64,000 nt of DNA, taken from positions 1 to 64,000 of the forward strand of contig NZ_NJGV01000010.1 of NCBI RefSeq assembly GCF_002213425.1, in the 5' to 3' direction. A program made the position numbers and the translations under genes. Every line of letters begins with the position of its first letter. Within the stretch, counting starts at the first letter, position 1. Source of the DNA: Herbaspirillum aquaticum (GTDB lineage Bacteria > Pseudomonadota > Gammaproteobacteria > Burkholderiales > Burkholderiaceae_D). Below, piece after piece: positions 46,903 to 55,900 of the stretch. The notes beneath the pieces were generated by a model that was not told the origin of the DNA, made no database searches, and saw nothing but the letters and a program-made list of their open reading frames with translations.

Positions 46903-48063
46903 ATGACAACCAAGCTGTCCACTTCCCGTCCGTCTTCTGCCCTGCGCCTGATCTGGCGCAAGTTTGCCATCCCGCTGTTCTTCCTGCTGCTGGGCATCGT
47001 GTTTTCCACCTGGGCGGCCCGCATTCCTGCCATCCGGGACTACCTGCAGCTCGATGCAGCCACGCTGGCGCTGGTGCTGCTGTGTGGCGGCATCGGCGCG
47101 GTCGGCTCCTTCCCGCTGGCGGCCTGGATCACCGGCCACTACGGTGCGCGCCACAGCACGCTCTACGCCGGACTGGCCCTGCTGGTATCGCTGCCCTTGC
47201 TGGGGCTGGCACCGAACGTGGCCTCGCTCATGCTGATCTGCACGATCTACGGGGCGGCTTCCAGCTGCTTCGACGTGGCCATCAATGCGCTGGGCGCACA
47301 GGCCGAACGCGACGCCGGACGTCCCATCATGTCCATGCTGCACGGCTGGTTCTGCGTGGGCACCTTCTCCGGTGCGCTGGCCGCCAGTGCCGTGGCGGGC
47401 ATGGGCGTGGCGCCCATCTGGCACTTCCTGCTGGTGGCCGCGCTGTTCCTCTATCCTCTCTACGCGTGCTACGAGGCGCTGCCAGACGACCGCCCCGAGC
47501 ACGATCCCGCGCGCAAGCTGTTCGCGCTGCCGCACGGGCACCTGGTGGTGCTGGGTGTGATCGCCTTCTGCGGCGCCATCGTCGAAGGCTCGGTGGCGGA
47601 CTGGAGCGGCATTTACATGAAAGACCATATCGGTGCCAGCGATGGTGCCACGCCCCTGGCTTATGCCGCGTTTGCGGGAATGATGCTCATCATGCGCATG
47701 ATCGGCGATCGCCTCAAGGCCCGCTATGACGCGCGCCGCGTGGTGTGGGTCGGCACGCTTGTCGCGAGCCTGGGCATCGCCCTGGCCGTGGCGGCCCCCG
47801 GCATGGCGCTGGCCATCCTGGGTTTTGCCATTGCGGGGACCGGTGTGGCCGCGGTGTTCCCGTTCGTCTTCAGCGCCGCCGGCCGGCACGGCTCCAGCGC
47901 CCTGGCGGCGGTGGCCACACTGGGTTACAGCGGCAGCCTGATCGGCCCGCCCGTGTTCGGTTTCCTCGCCCATGGCTGGGGATTGCAGGCGGCACTGGCC
48001 TTGCTGGGCATACTGTGCCTGGCCATGGCCGGGTCCAGCCGCCGCGCGCAGTGGCTGCAGTAA
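46903..48063 (+). CDS. MFS transporter (YbjJ-like)
   Basis: Membrane transporter of 386 residues with about twelve helices. FFLLLGIVFSTWAARIPAIRDYLQLDAATLALVLL at the first two helices, SSCFDVAINALGAQAERDAGRPIMSMLHGWFCVGTFSGAL, and VEGSVADWSGIYMKDHIGAS recall YbjJ and related FucP-like carriers. The substrate is not predictable. It is divergent from the HD-GYP gene and followed by a hydrolase gene 48 bases later. Confidence 0.85.
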   Translation: MTTKLSTSRPSSALRLIWRKFAIPLFFLLLGIVFSTWAARIPAIRDYLQLDAATLALVLLCGGIGAVGSFPLAAWITGHYGARHSTLYAGLALLVSLPLLGLAPNVASLMLICTIYGAASSCFDVAINALGAQAERDAGRPIMSMLHGWFCVGTFSGALAASAVAGMGVAPIWHFLLVAALFLYPLYACYEALPDDRPEHDPARKLFALPHGHLVVLGVIAFCGAIVEGSVADWSGIYMKDHIGASDGATPLAYAAFAGMMLIMRMIGDRLKARYDARRVVWVGTLVASLGIALAVAAPGMALAILGFAIAGTGVAAVFPFVFSAAGRHGSSALAAVATLGYSGSLIGPPVFGFLAHGWGLQAALALLGILCLAMAGSSRRAQWLQ

Positions 48064-48111
48064 GACCTCCGCTGTTTACTTCTACAACCTCTGATGCAAG
48101 GAAAAAATACG

Positions 48112-48807
48112 ATGCGCAATCTGGTCCTGCTGCCGGGCTTCATGCTCAATGCCCACTTGTGGGATGACATGCAGGCCGATCTGTCCACGCTGGGCACACT
48201 GAACTTCGGCGACCTCGGCCAGGATATCGGCATCCAGGCCATGGCCGATGCCGTGCTGCGCCAGGCGCCGGAGCGCTTCGTGCTGTTCGGATTCTCGATG
48301 GGCGGCTTCGTGGCGCAAGCCATTGCGCTCAAGACCCCCGAGCGTGTGCTGGGGCTGGGCTTGCTCAATACCTCATCGCGTCCGCAGACCGAGCGCGAAT
48401 CCGCAGGGACGCTGGCGCAGATCGAGCTGGCCCAGCGCACGCCCTTCAAGGGACTGACATCGCGCGCGCTGGCCTCGTCACTGCATCCGGCACGCAGCAC
48501 CGATCGCGCCTTGCTGGACCGGTTGCAGGCCATGGCCCTGGCCAACGGCAAGGAGGTATTCCTGCGGCAGTTGCAGACCCTGCGCGACAGCAATGCCGAG
48601 GACCTGCAGCGGCTGCAGTGCCCGGTGCTCATCGTCAGCAGTGACGAAGACAAGCTGCGCAGTGTGGAGGAATCGGAAGAGATGGCGCGCCAGATACCGC
48701 AATCGCGCCTGGAGATCATCGGCGACTGCGGTCACATGACGCCGATGGAAAAGCCGCAGGAATTGTTCAGGATCATCTCCGACTGGATCGTGCAGTCAGG
48801 CCTCTGA
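48112..48807 (+). CDS. Alpha/beta hydrolase
   Basis: Hydrolase of 231 residues (237 from an upstream ATG at 48094). The nucleophile elbow is GFSMGGFVAQ. The acid lies in LIVSSDEDKLRS, and the catalytic histidine in GDCGHMTPMEKP. This compact form resembles MhpC-type or pimeloyl-ester-type esterases; the substrate is unknown. AAGGAAA ten bases before ATG 48112 favours the shorter start. It likely shares a transcript with the preceding MFS gene. Confidence 0.85.
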   Translation: MRNLVLLPGFMLNAHLWDDMQADLSTLGTLNFGDLGQDIGIQAMADAVLRQAPERFVLFGFSMGGFVAQAIALKTPERVLGLGLLNTSSRPQTERESAGTLAQIELAQRTPFKGLTSRALASSLHPARSTDRALLDRLQAMALANGKEVFLRQLQTLRDSNAEDLQRLQCPVLIVSSDEDKLRSVEESEEMARQIPQSRLEIIGDCGHMTPMEKPQELFRIISDWIVQSGL

Positions 48808-48859
48808 AGCCTGCGCGTCGGCCAGTCCGGGGCCGGCGCGACAGGGCATCGGTGCTGCC

Positions 48860-49129
48860 TCAATCCTTGTCGAGTTGCTTGCGGGGCGCCTCGGACGAGC
48901 GGCTGCTGGGCCGCTTGTTCATTTCATCCAGGCCGCCGGTACCGCGCAGGTCGGTATCGACCTGGCCCTTGCGGATGTCGTCGTAGGCCTGGCGGATTTC
49001 GGGGCGCTCGACCGCATGGCCGCTGTTGGCGGCATCCTGGCGGTCCGCATTCTGGTCATGCTCATGCGGCAGGCGGGGTTTGTCTTGTTTGGGATGACGA
49101 TCTTTTCTGGTTCTCAGGAAGCTGGTCAT
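48860..49129 (-). CDS. Small charged hypothetical protein
   Basis: Protein of 89 residues, very hydrophilic and probably disordered: MTSFLRTRKDRHPKQDKPRL at the start, a middle DQNADRQDAANSGHAVERPE, and RKQLDKD at the end. No known domain is recognised. GAGGA precedes ATG 49129 at nine bases, and codon use looks normal, which supports a real gene. Its upstream region is AT-rich and carries a perfect 15-base palindrome. A stress-related role is a guess only. Confidence 0.6.
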   Translation of the reverse strand: MTSFLRTRKDRHPKQDKPRLPHEHDQNADRQDAANSGHAVERPEIRQAYDDIRKGQVDTDLRGTGGLDEMNKRPSSRSSEAPRKQLDKD

Positions 49130-49299
49130 GGTGGTGGTCCTCGCAATTGAATGGTTGACTCTTCTTTTGCCGCAGGGCGATGCCGTGTGAGGGTGGCCAC
49201 AGCGCATCAGGTGCCTTGCGTCTGCACGAAGCGAACAAGTACGACCGGACCTCCTGAGAGAAGTGCCGCGAGTTACAAAGTGAGATGAAAAATAAGATT

Positions 49300-49314
49300 T
49301 TGTCTGACAGACAA
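49300..49314. promoter_or_regulatory. Perfect 15-base palindrome, candidate operator
   Basis: TTGTCTGACAGACAA has two perfect 7-base arms around a central A. Such a site often binds TetR-type dimers. It lies about 170 bases upstream of the small minus-strand gene. No matching regulator is in the window. Confidence 0.35.
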
Positions 49315-49424
49315 TTCGTACAAGCCGGCGAACAACGCGCGGAAAGAGAAGAGCAGTTACACGCTTGGACGCGCCAGGACTGGCTGCGTTCCTCATCAGC
49401 TGCGAATGGCACCGCAAAAAAAAC

Positions 49425-49455
49425 AAAGGCGGACCCGGGTAGCGGTCCGCCTTTT
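49425..49455 (-). terminator. Intrinsic terminator after the nitronate monooxygenase gene
   Basis: An 11-base-pair stem (49425-49435 and 49444-49454) with an 8-base loop; on the minus strand it is followed by a long T run (TTTGTTTTTTTT). It lies about 60 bases past the stop of the monooxygenase gene. Confidence 0.85.
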
Positions 49456-49517
49456 ACTTAGTTTTTCAAACCACTCATGATGGCCTGAAGCTCATCCGTT
49501 GCTGCAAAAGCGTCGCC

Positions 49518-50492
49518 TCACAGCGACAGCCGCGCACGCGCGGCGCGGTATTCCTCTTCCAGCCTCTCCACCATCTCGGCCACGGTCGGCACATCTTCCA
49601 TCAGCCCCACGCCCTGGCCTGCGCCCCAGATATCGCGCCAGGCCTTGGCCTTGCTGCCGCCGCCGGAACCGAAGTTCATCTTGGTCTTGTCGGCCTCGGG
49701 CAGGTTGTCCGGATCGAGGCCGGCATTGACGATGGACTTCTTCAGGTAGTTGCCATGCACGCCGGTAAAGAGGTTGGTGTAGACCACATCGGCCGCCGTC
49801 GACTCGACAATAGCCTGGCGATAGGCGTCGTCGACATTGGATTCGCGCGTGGCCAGCCAGCGCGAGCCCATGTAGGCGAAGTCCGCGCCCATGGCCTGCG
49901 CCGCCAGCACCGCATCGCCCGTGGCGATGGAGCCGGACAGGGCCAGTGGCCCCTTGAACATCTTGCGTACTTCGCCCACCAGCGCGAAGGGCGAGAGCGT
50001 ACCGGCGTGGCCACCGGCACCGGCGGCCACCAGGATCAGGCCATCCACACCGGCTTCCAGTGCCTTCTCGGCATGGCGCAGCGAGATCACGTCATGCAGC
50101 ACGATGCCGCCGTAGCTGTGGACGGCGTCCAGCATTTCCTTGGGCGGTGCGCGCAGGCTGGAGATGATGATGGGCACCTGGTGCTTTACGCAGGTGGCCA
50201 CGTCCTGGGCCAGGCGGTCGTTGGACTGGTGCACGATCTGGTTGACCGCGATCGGCCCGACCTTGCGTTGCGGATGCCCGGATTGCCACTGCGCCAGCTC
50301 GTCCTGCAGCTGGGTCAGCCAGGTATCGAGCAGCTCGGCCGGGCGCGCGTTGAGGGCAGGAAACGATCCGACCAGCCCGGCCTTGCACTGGGCTGCCACC
50401 AGCGCCGGGCCGCTGGCGATGAACATGGGCGAGCAAATGATGGGCAGGCGCAGATCTTGCAATGCTTTGGGGTAAGCAGGGGCTGGTGGCAT
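49518..50492 (-). CDS. Nitronate monooxygenase (2-nitropropane dioxygenase family)
   Basis: FMN-dependent TIM-barrel enzyme of 324 residues. PIICSPMFIASGPALVAAQCKAGLVGSFPALNAR opens the barrel. VAAGAGGHAGTLSPFALVGEVR carries the catalytic histidine region, and SGSIATGDAVLAAQAMGADFAYMGSRWLAT binds phosphate. It oxidises alkyl nitronates to carbonyl compounds and nitrite, detoxifying propionate-3-nitronate, for instance, that plants make. A TATAAT box at 50562-50567 on the minus strand and a terminator at its end make it a monocistronic unit. Confidence 0.9.
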   Translation of the reverse strand: MPPAPAYPKALQDLRLPIICSPMFIASGPALVAAQCKAGLVGSFPALNARPAELLDTWLTQLQDELAQWQSGHPQRKVGPIAVNQIVHQSNDRLAQDVATCVKHQVPIIISSLRAPPKEMLDAVHSYGGIVLHDVISLRHAEKALEAGVDGLILVAAGAGGHAGTLSPFALVGEVRKMFKGPLALSGSIATGDAVLAAQAMGADFAYMGSRWLATRESNVDDAYRQAIVESTAADVVYTNLFTGVHGNYLKKSIVNAGLDPDNLPEADKTKMNFGSGGGSKAKAWRDIWGAGQGVGLMEDVPTVAEMVERLEEEYRAARARLSL

Positions 50493-50800
50493 GGTCGTCT
50501 CACTTGGGTTGTCGTTATCTCAAGGCAACAGGGCTGGACCCCATGCCGCTTTTGTCCGGCGATTATAGGACAAAAAGCGACAAAATATAACGGTCGTGCT
50601 TTTTGTTGCGCGAAGGTGAAATTTTCAGGAAATTATTTATATGATTTACTGTCTCCCTTTCATGCGTGCTATGTTTTCCACAAGCCTGCAATAAAACAGG
50701 CCACGCAGGGCGCTACCGGGGGCGTCTTGCGGACCGGCTCAGCCGGAAGGGCCATGCCCGAGTTCCATCTATCTATCGTCATTAGCCGTAGGGGGGAATC
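50493..50800. other. AT-rich divergent promoter region
   Basis: These 308 bases separate two divergent genes. They contain a minus-strand -10 box TATAAT (50562-50567) and an inverted repeat (50570-50581 with 50593-50606) built on ACAAAAAGC/GCTTTTTGT with a two-base bulge. No coding sequence is visible. Confidence 0.5.
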
Positions 50801-50956
50801 ATGCAACACTTTGATCTCGTCAATGTCCTCATCATCGTCCTGGCCGCCGTCGCACTGATTGGGGGCGCGCTGCTGCACAAGCGTGCACTGAAAAAGGCGC
50901 TCATCGAGTCGGACAAGCTGCCAGTGCGCGGCCTGCGGCGTTATCGCCAGCAGTGA
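50801..50956 (+). CDS. Small single-helix membrane protein, 51 residues
   Basis: A short frame of 51 codons begins at ATG 50801, nine bases after a run of six G that makes a strong ribosome site. It starts MQHFDLVNVLIIVLAAVALI, giving one hydrophobic helix (about 8-25). A positively charged tail follows, including HKRALKKALIESDKLPVRG and ending RRYRQQ. This is a typical inner-membrane small-protein layout with the tail in the cytoplasm. It ends 37 bases before the convergent TpsB gene. No family is recognised. Confidence 0.6.
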   Translation: MQHFDLVNVLIIVLAAVALIGGALLHKRALKKALIESDKLPVRGLRRYRQQ

Positions 50957-50993
50957 AGACAGGCGCCGCGCGCCTCGTCGCTGCCATTGCATT

Positions 50994-52700
50994 TCAGTAC
51001 GACCATTGCAGGTTGAACCCGCCGCCCAGGGTGGCGGTGGGGAACCCGTTCGGCTTTGATACCGGGGTCGCAATGAAAAATTCAACGCCAAGCTTGTCGA
51101 TACTGCCGCGCCAGCCCAGTACGGCGCCGCTCAGCCGGCGCCCGCTCAGCAATTGCGTGAGCGGACCCGCTACCGCCCCGGTATCAAGCCCGGCGTAGAG
51201 TTCCTGTCCGCTTTCTCCCCACCCCCACGCCAGCTCATTGCGCAGCAGCCAGCCGCGTTCGCCCTGCAGGCTCAGGTCGCCATCGAAGCCGCGTACCGTG
51301 TAGCGGCCACCGATGGCGAATTGATCCTGGGCCGGCAAGCGGCCGCGATGCCATTGCGCGCGTGCCAGCGCGCCATAGCGAAACCGTGCCGTGCCGACCT
51401 GGAAGGGCAGCTGCAGCGCCGCATCCGCCAGCCACAGGCCATAGCGGGTAGTGATCTGCGGCAGATCCAGCTCATCTTCGGGCGCCTTGCCCTGGCGGTC
51501 CAACGCGTGCCGGTAGCCCAGGTTCACCTCGGCCACGGCGCTGCCGATGAAGTGCCGGTGCTGCAAGCCCGCCTCCCACGCGCTCGTCCGGCGTTGCTGC
51601 GGATCCAGGGGATTCTGGTCGATGAAATTGAAGGACTTGCGCAGCAGCAGCTTGGCCGAGAACAGCGTCTTGCTGGTGGCGCCACGCTGCATCAGCCGCG
51701 ACAGCTTCAGCTCGCCGGTTTCTGCATGGCCGCTGTAGAGCACCGGCTCGAAGGCGCCCGCCACCGTCTGGTGATAGCGGCTGCCGGAGAGCGTCGCCGA
51801 GAGCACCCAGTAGCCAAAGGGCAGTGAATAATGCAGCGTGTGGCTGCGGCTGCCGCGATCCCCGTAGCGGCCCAGGCTGCGCGTGAGATTGGCGTAAAAC
51901 AGGTCATTGAGTGTCCACCAGTTGTCATACGCCACCGTCACACCCGCCTGATGGCGGCCGGTGGTGCGGGCGCCGCCATCGTCCAGTGAGGCCGAGAAGC
52001 GGAACGGAAAGGCCTGCCGGTACTGCACTACCAGATCGCTGTCGCCGGCTTGCGCATCGGCTTCTTCCGAGGGCGTGATCTCGATGTCGGCCTCTGCCGT
52101 GGGGACGCGCTTGAGGTTTTCCAATCCCTGCTCGATGGCCCGCAAGTCGAGGACATCTCCCTCCGACAAGGGCAATGCCGAAAACGTGTTACCCCGCGCA
52201 TCGGCGCCCTCGGCCATGCGCACCTTGCGCAGCCTGCCCGGTATCACCGTCAGTACCAGCCTGCCGGCCGAAAGGTCCTGCGGCTGTGCCAGCACGCGCG
52301 TGGTGGTGTAGCCGCGCGCGATGATGTCGGCCTGCACGCGAGCCAGCAGGATTTGCAGACCCTGGCTGCCCAGGCAGCGGCCTGCGGCACCACCCTCCCC
52401 GGCTGCCTTCATCACCGTGCCCAGGGCGGGACGGAAGCGCTCCGCAGAATCTCCTTCCATGATGATCGTGTCGATGCGGCTGCAAGGTTGTTCGTCCTCG
52501 GGATAGTCCAACGACGTGGAAGCGGCAGGGGGCAGGCCCAGCGTGAGCACATCGGGCGCTTGCTCCAGGGTCTCGCGCAAGACGCGCTCTCGTTCGCGCT
52601 GCAGTTGTTCTTGCTGGATGCCGGGAGATTGTGCTGCGCTGTAGAGCGGGAGGGAGAGCGCGCCGAGCAGCAGCGGAGAAAGGAGGTGGTAGCGATTCAT
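50994..52700 (-). CDS. Two-partner secretion outer-membrane transporter, ShlB/FhaC/HecB family
   Basis: TpsB-type outer-membrane protein of 568 residues that exports a large TpsA partner. A signal peptide (about 1-23) is followed by an N-terminal helix region, two POTRA domains (first around SRIDTIIMEGDSAERF; RGYTTTRVLAQPQDLSAGRLVLTVI) and a 16-strand beta barrel. The loop-6 motif appears as GGRYTVRGFDGDLSLQGERG. The chain ends in an aromatic residue (FNLQWSY), normal for barrel insertion. I start at ATG 52700. It is divergent from, not upstream of, its TpsA gene. Confidence 0.92.
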   Translation of the reverse strand: MNRYHLLSPLLLGALSLPLYSAAQSPGIQQEQLQRERERVLRETLEQAPDVLTLGLPPAASTSLDYPEDEQPCSRIDTIIMEGDSAERFRPALGTVMKAAGEGGAAGRCLGSQGLQILLARVQADIIARGYTTTRVLAQPQDLSAGRLVLTVIPGRLRKVRMAEGADARGNTFSALPLSEGDVLDLRAIEQGLENLKRVPTAEADIEITPSEEADAQAGDSDLVVQYRQAFPFRFSASLDDGGARTTGRHQAGVTVAYDNWWTLNDLFYANLTRSLGRYGDRGSRSHTLHYSLPFGYWVLSATLSGSRYHQTVAGAFEPVLYSGHAETGELKLSRLMQRGATSKTLFSAKLLLRKSFNFIDQNPLDPQQRRTSAWEAGLQHRHFIGSAVAEVNLGYRHALDRQGKAPEDELDLPQITTRYGLWLADAALQLPFQVGTARFRYGALARAQWHRGRLPAQDQFAIGGRYTVRGFDGDLSLQGERGWLLRNELAWGWGESGQELYAGLDTGAVAGPLTQLLSGRRLSGAVLGWRGSIDKLGVEFFIATPVSKPNGFPTATLGGGFNLQWSY

Positions 52701-52797
52701 AAGGAAATGGTCAGCGAGCAAAACAACAGCGGGCACGCGTGTCGCGATCACTCAAAAATTGGGGAGATCGCAATTTCTCTTTTTATCGTCTGCACAT

Positions 52798-52820
52798 AAA
52801 TCAGACTTTTCTGATTTTTT
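52798..52820 (+). terminator. Terminator-like hairpin in the TpsA leader
   Basis: AAATCAGA (52798-52805) and TCTGATTT (52810-52817) with a 4-base loop are followed by further T. It lies about 80 bases before the TpsA ATG in an AT-rich leader, so it could stop upstream transcription or attenuate tpsA. Confidence 0.5.
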
Positions 52821-52900
52821 AATCCGCTCTAAAAAAATAGACTGCGCCTCGAATCGATAAGGCATCCGGCCCGGATCGATCTCGCAAAAAGGGGCGTTCC

Positions 52901-55900
52901 ATGAACCGTCAGCGCTATCAGTTGGTCTTCAATCGTCATCGCGGCATGCTGATGGCGGTCGCGGAAACCGCCTCGGCCATCAGTGGCCAGAAGTTGCCGA
53001 CGGTAGGTGGGGGAGTCGGTGTGGTGGCACCGGCATCGTGGAAGTTCTGCACGCTGGTCTTGGCCCTCGCACTGACGTGGCAGAGCGTGGCACATGCGCA
53101 AATCTTGGTCGATCGCAACGCACCGCGCGAAGAGCAGCCGATGGTGCTCAAGGCCGCCAACGGCGTGCCCGTGGTGAACATCCGGCAGCCCAACGCCAAG
53201 GGCCTGTCGGTCAACAGCTACCGGCGTTTTGATGTGGATGGGCGGGGCGTCATCCTCAACAACGCGGGTGGCGCCAGCAAGTCCGAACTGGGCGGCTATA
53301 TCGCTGGCAATCCGTGGATGCCCGGCGGTGGCGCGCAGGTCATCGTCAACCAGGTCAACGCAACGGACCCCAGCTACCTGCGCGGCTTCATCGAGGTGGC
53401 GGGCAACCCGGCGCAGGTGATCATCGCCAACCCGGCCGGCATCACCTGCGCGGGCTGCGGTTTCATCAACGCCCAGCGCGCCACCATGACCACCGGCACG
53501 CCCGTCATCCGCCAGGGCAACCTGGAAAGCTATCGCGTCAACAGCGGGGTGATCAGCTTCGAAGGACTTGGCCTGCAAGCCGGTGACACCGCGTATGCCG
53601 ACGTCATCGCTCGCGCGGTGCGCGTGCATGCGGCGCTGCGGGCCAGACAGATCCGGCTCACCACCGGGCTCAATACGGTCAGTGCCGATCACGCGCAGGT
53701 CACGCCGGGCCAGAGCGCCACCGATGGTGCGCCGGTGCGTGCCATTGATGTAGCAGCGCTCGGCGGCATGTATGCCGGTCACATCTACCTGAGCGCCACC
53801 GAACACGGCGTGGGCGTGCACAACGGCGGCACGCTCACGGCCACCGAAGGACAGCTGGTCGTGACGGCAGCCGGCCGCCTGGAAAATACCGGCACCTTGG
53901 CGGCACGGGGCGACACCGTGATCGCTGCTGCCGGCCCCGTGAGCAACGCCGGCAGCGGCACGATGGGCTCCGAAAGCACGCTGCGCATCCACGCCACTGC
54001 ACTGGACAATGCCGGCACGCTTGAGGCCAGCCGACAGATCCAGATACGCACCACCGGAGCGCTCATCAACCAGGGCAGCCTGGGCGCCAGGGACGGCACC
54101 CTCCTTGAAGTCGGGACGCTGGAGAACACCGGCACGGGCCGCATCGGCAGTACAGGCGACACCCGCGTGCAGAGTAGCGGTTCGATACGCAATGCAGGCA
54201 GCCTGCTAGGGGATACCGGCGTTACGCTTGCTGCGGTCACGCTGGAAAACACCGGCAGCGTGCTCACCCCCGCCACGCTCGCACTGCGTATCCGCAACAC
54301 GCTGGACAACAGCGGCAAGGTTGGCAGCAACGCCCGGCTTGAGCTTCGCGCCGCGACACTCACAAATCGGGGAGATATTTATTCCGCACAGGAATCTGCG
54401 CAGTTGCAGGTAGCAGGACGGCTCTTCAACAGCGGCAGCATCGAGGCGAAACGGGCCCTCGATGCCAACGCGGTAGCGATTGAAAACCAGGGGCGCGTCA
54501 TCGGGGAAGCGGTACTCAACGCCAGCGCAAGCGCCGCCCTCACCAATACCGGCACCATGGGCAGCAAGGGGGATGCCGACTTCAAGGCCGCCAGCCTCGA
54601 CAATCGCGGCACGCTCAGTGCAGTCCAATCGCTTGCCCTGAAAGTGACCGGCCAATTTACCAACGAAAAGAACGTCGGTGCCGGCAGCACCCTCCAGGTC
54701 GATGCCGATGCACTGGACAACAGCGGCAAGCTGTTCTCGCATGGCAGCTTGTTCATGCGCATCGGCGCTGCTGCGCTCAACAGCGGCAAGATCGGTGCAG
54801 ATGGCACGGTGGATTTCCGGGCGGCCTCCCTGGCCAATGGCGGTGCGCTCTATTCTCTTAACAAAAGTGTCGATGTACAGACTCGAGAGAGCATCACCAA
54901 CAGCGGCACTGTTGAGGCCAAGCAATCGGTCTCACTGAAGGCGGCGACCCTGAACAACTGCGGGACATTCACCGCCGAGGGCGCCATGAAGCTCTCGCTG
55001 CAGCAGGGCTTGAGCAACACCGGAGAGATCGGCGCCAACGATACCCTCACCGTCAATGCAGCCACGCTGGAGAACAGTGGCAGGATCCGCTCGGCCGAGA
55101 GTTCGCTGGTGCTGGCGACAGACGGAAAAACCAGCAACCAAGGCAAGATCCTCGCCGCTACCCGGCTGGAGATCACGGCGACCGGCATCGATAACAGCGA
55201 CGGCACGCTGGGCGGCGGCGAGGTGGTCATTGATGCGCGCAACCGGCGTTTCAACAATCAGCGCGGCGTGCTCTTTGCGCGGCAAGACCTGAAGCTGGAG
55301 AGCGCAGAGCTCGACAATCGTGCCGGCAGCATCGCCGCCCGGGGCAAGCTGACGCTGTCCAGCGGCGAAGTCAACAATGAGGGCGGATTGTTGCAGGCCC
55401 TCAAGAGCCTCGACCTCGATACCCACGGCCAGGCACTGTACAACCTGCATTCGGGCAAGGACCAAGGCGTGCGTGCGGGCACGGACCTGCACATCAAGGC
55501 CGGCTCGCTGGGCAATGGCGCGGGTGTCGTGGTGGCAGGCGGCCAAGCCCGTCTGCAAGTGAGCAGCCTTGACAATCAGGGTGGCGATATCGCCACTGGT
55601 GGTGGGCTGCGCATCGAGGCGGGCAGCGTGGACAATCGCGGCGGGCAGTTGCAGTCGAAGGGCGCGATGCAAGTGGAGGTGTCGGCAGGCGACATTGAAA
55701 ACCGCCGTGGCCTGATTCGTTCCGATGAAGACGTAACCCTACAGAGCCGGAGCCTGCGCAACGACGATACCCAGGGCAATGACCAGGGCATCGAGGGCCG
55801 CAGCGTAAGTCTTGTCACAGGGGCGCTCCACAACAACAACGGCGCCATCCGCACCGGCCAGTCATTGCAGATCGCCGCCCGTGAGCGTGTGGACAATCGC

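Larger units (their letters stand above)
49130..49517. other. Intergenic region with palindrome and terminator
   Basis: This 388-base stretch contains no supported gene. It holds the 15-base palindrome at 49300-49314 and the terminator of the nitronate monooxygenase gene at 49425-49455. Confidence 0.6.
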
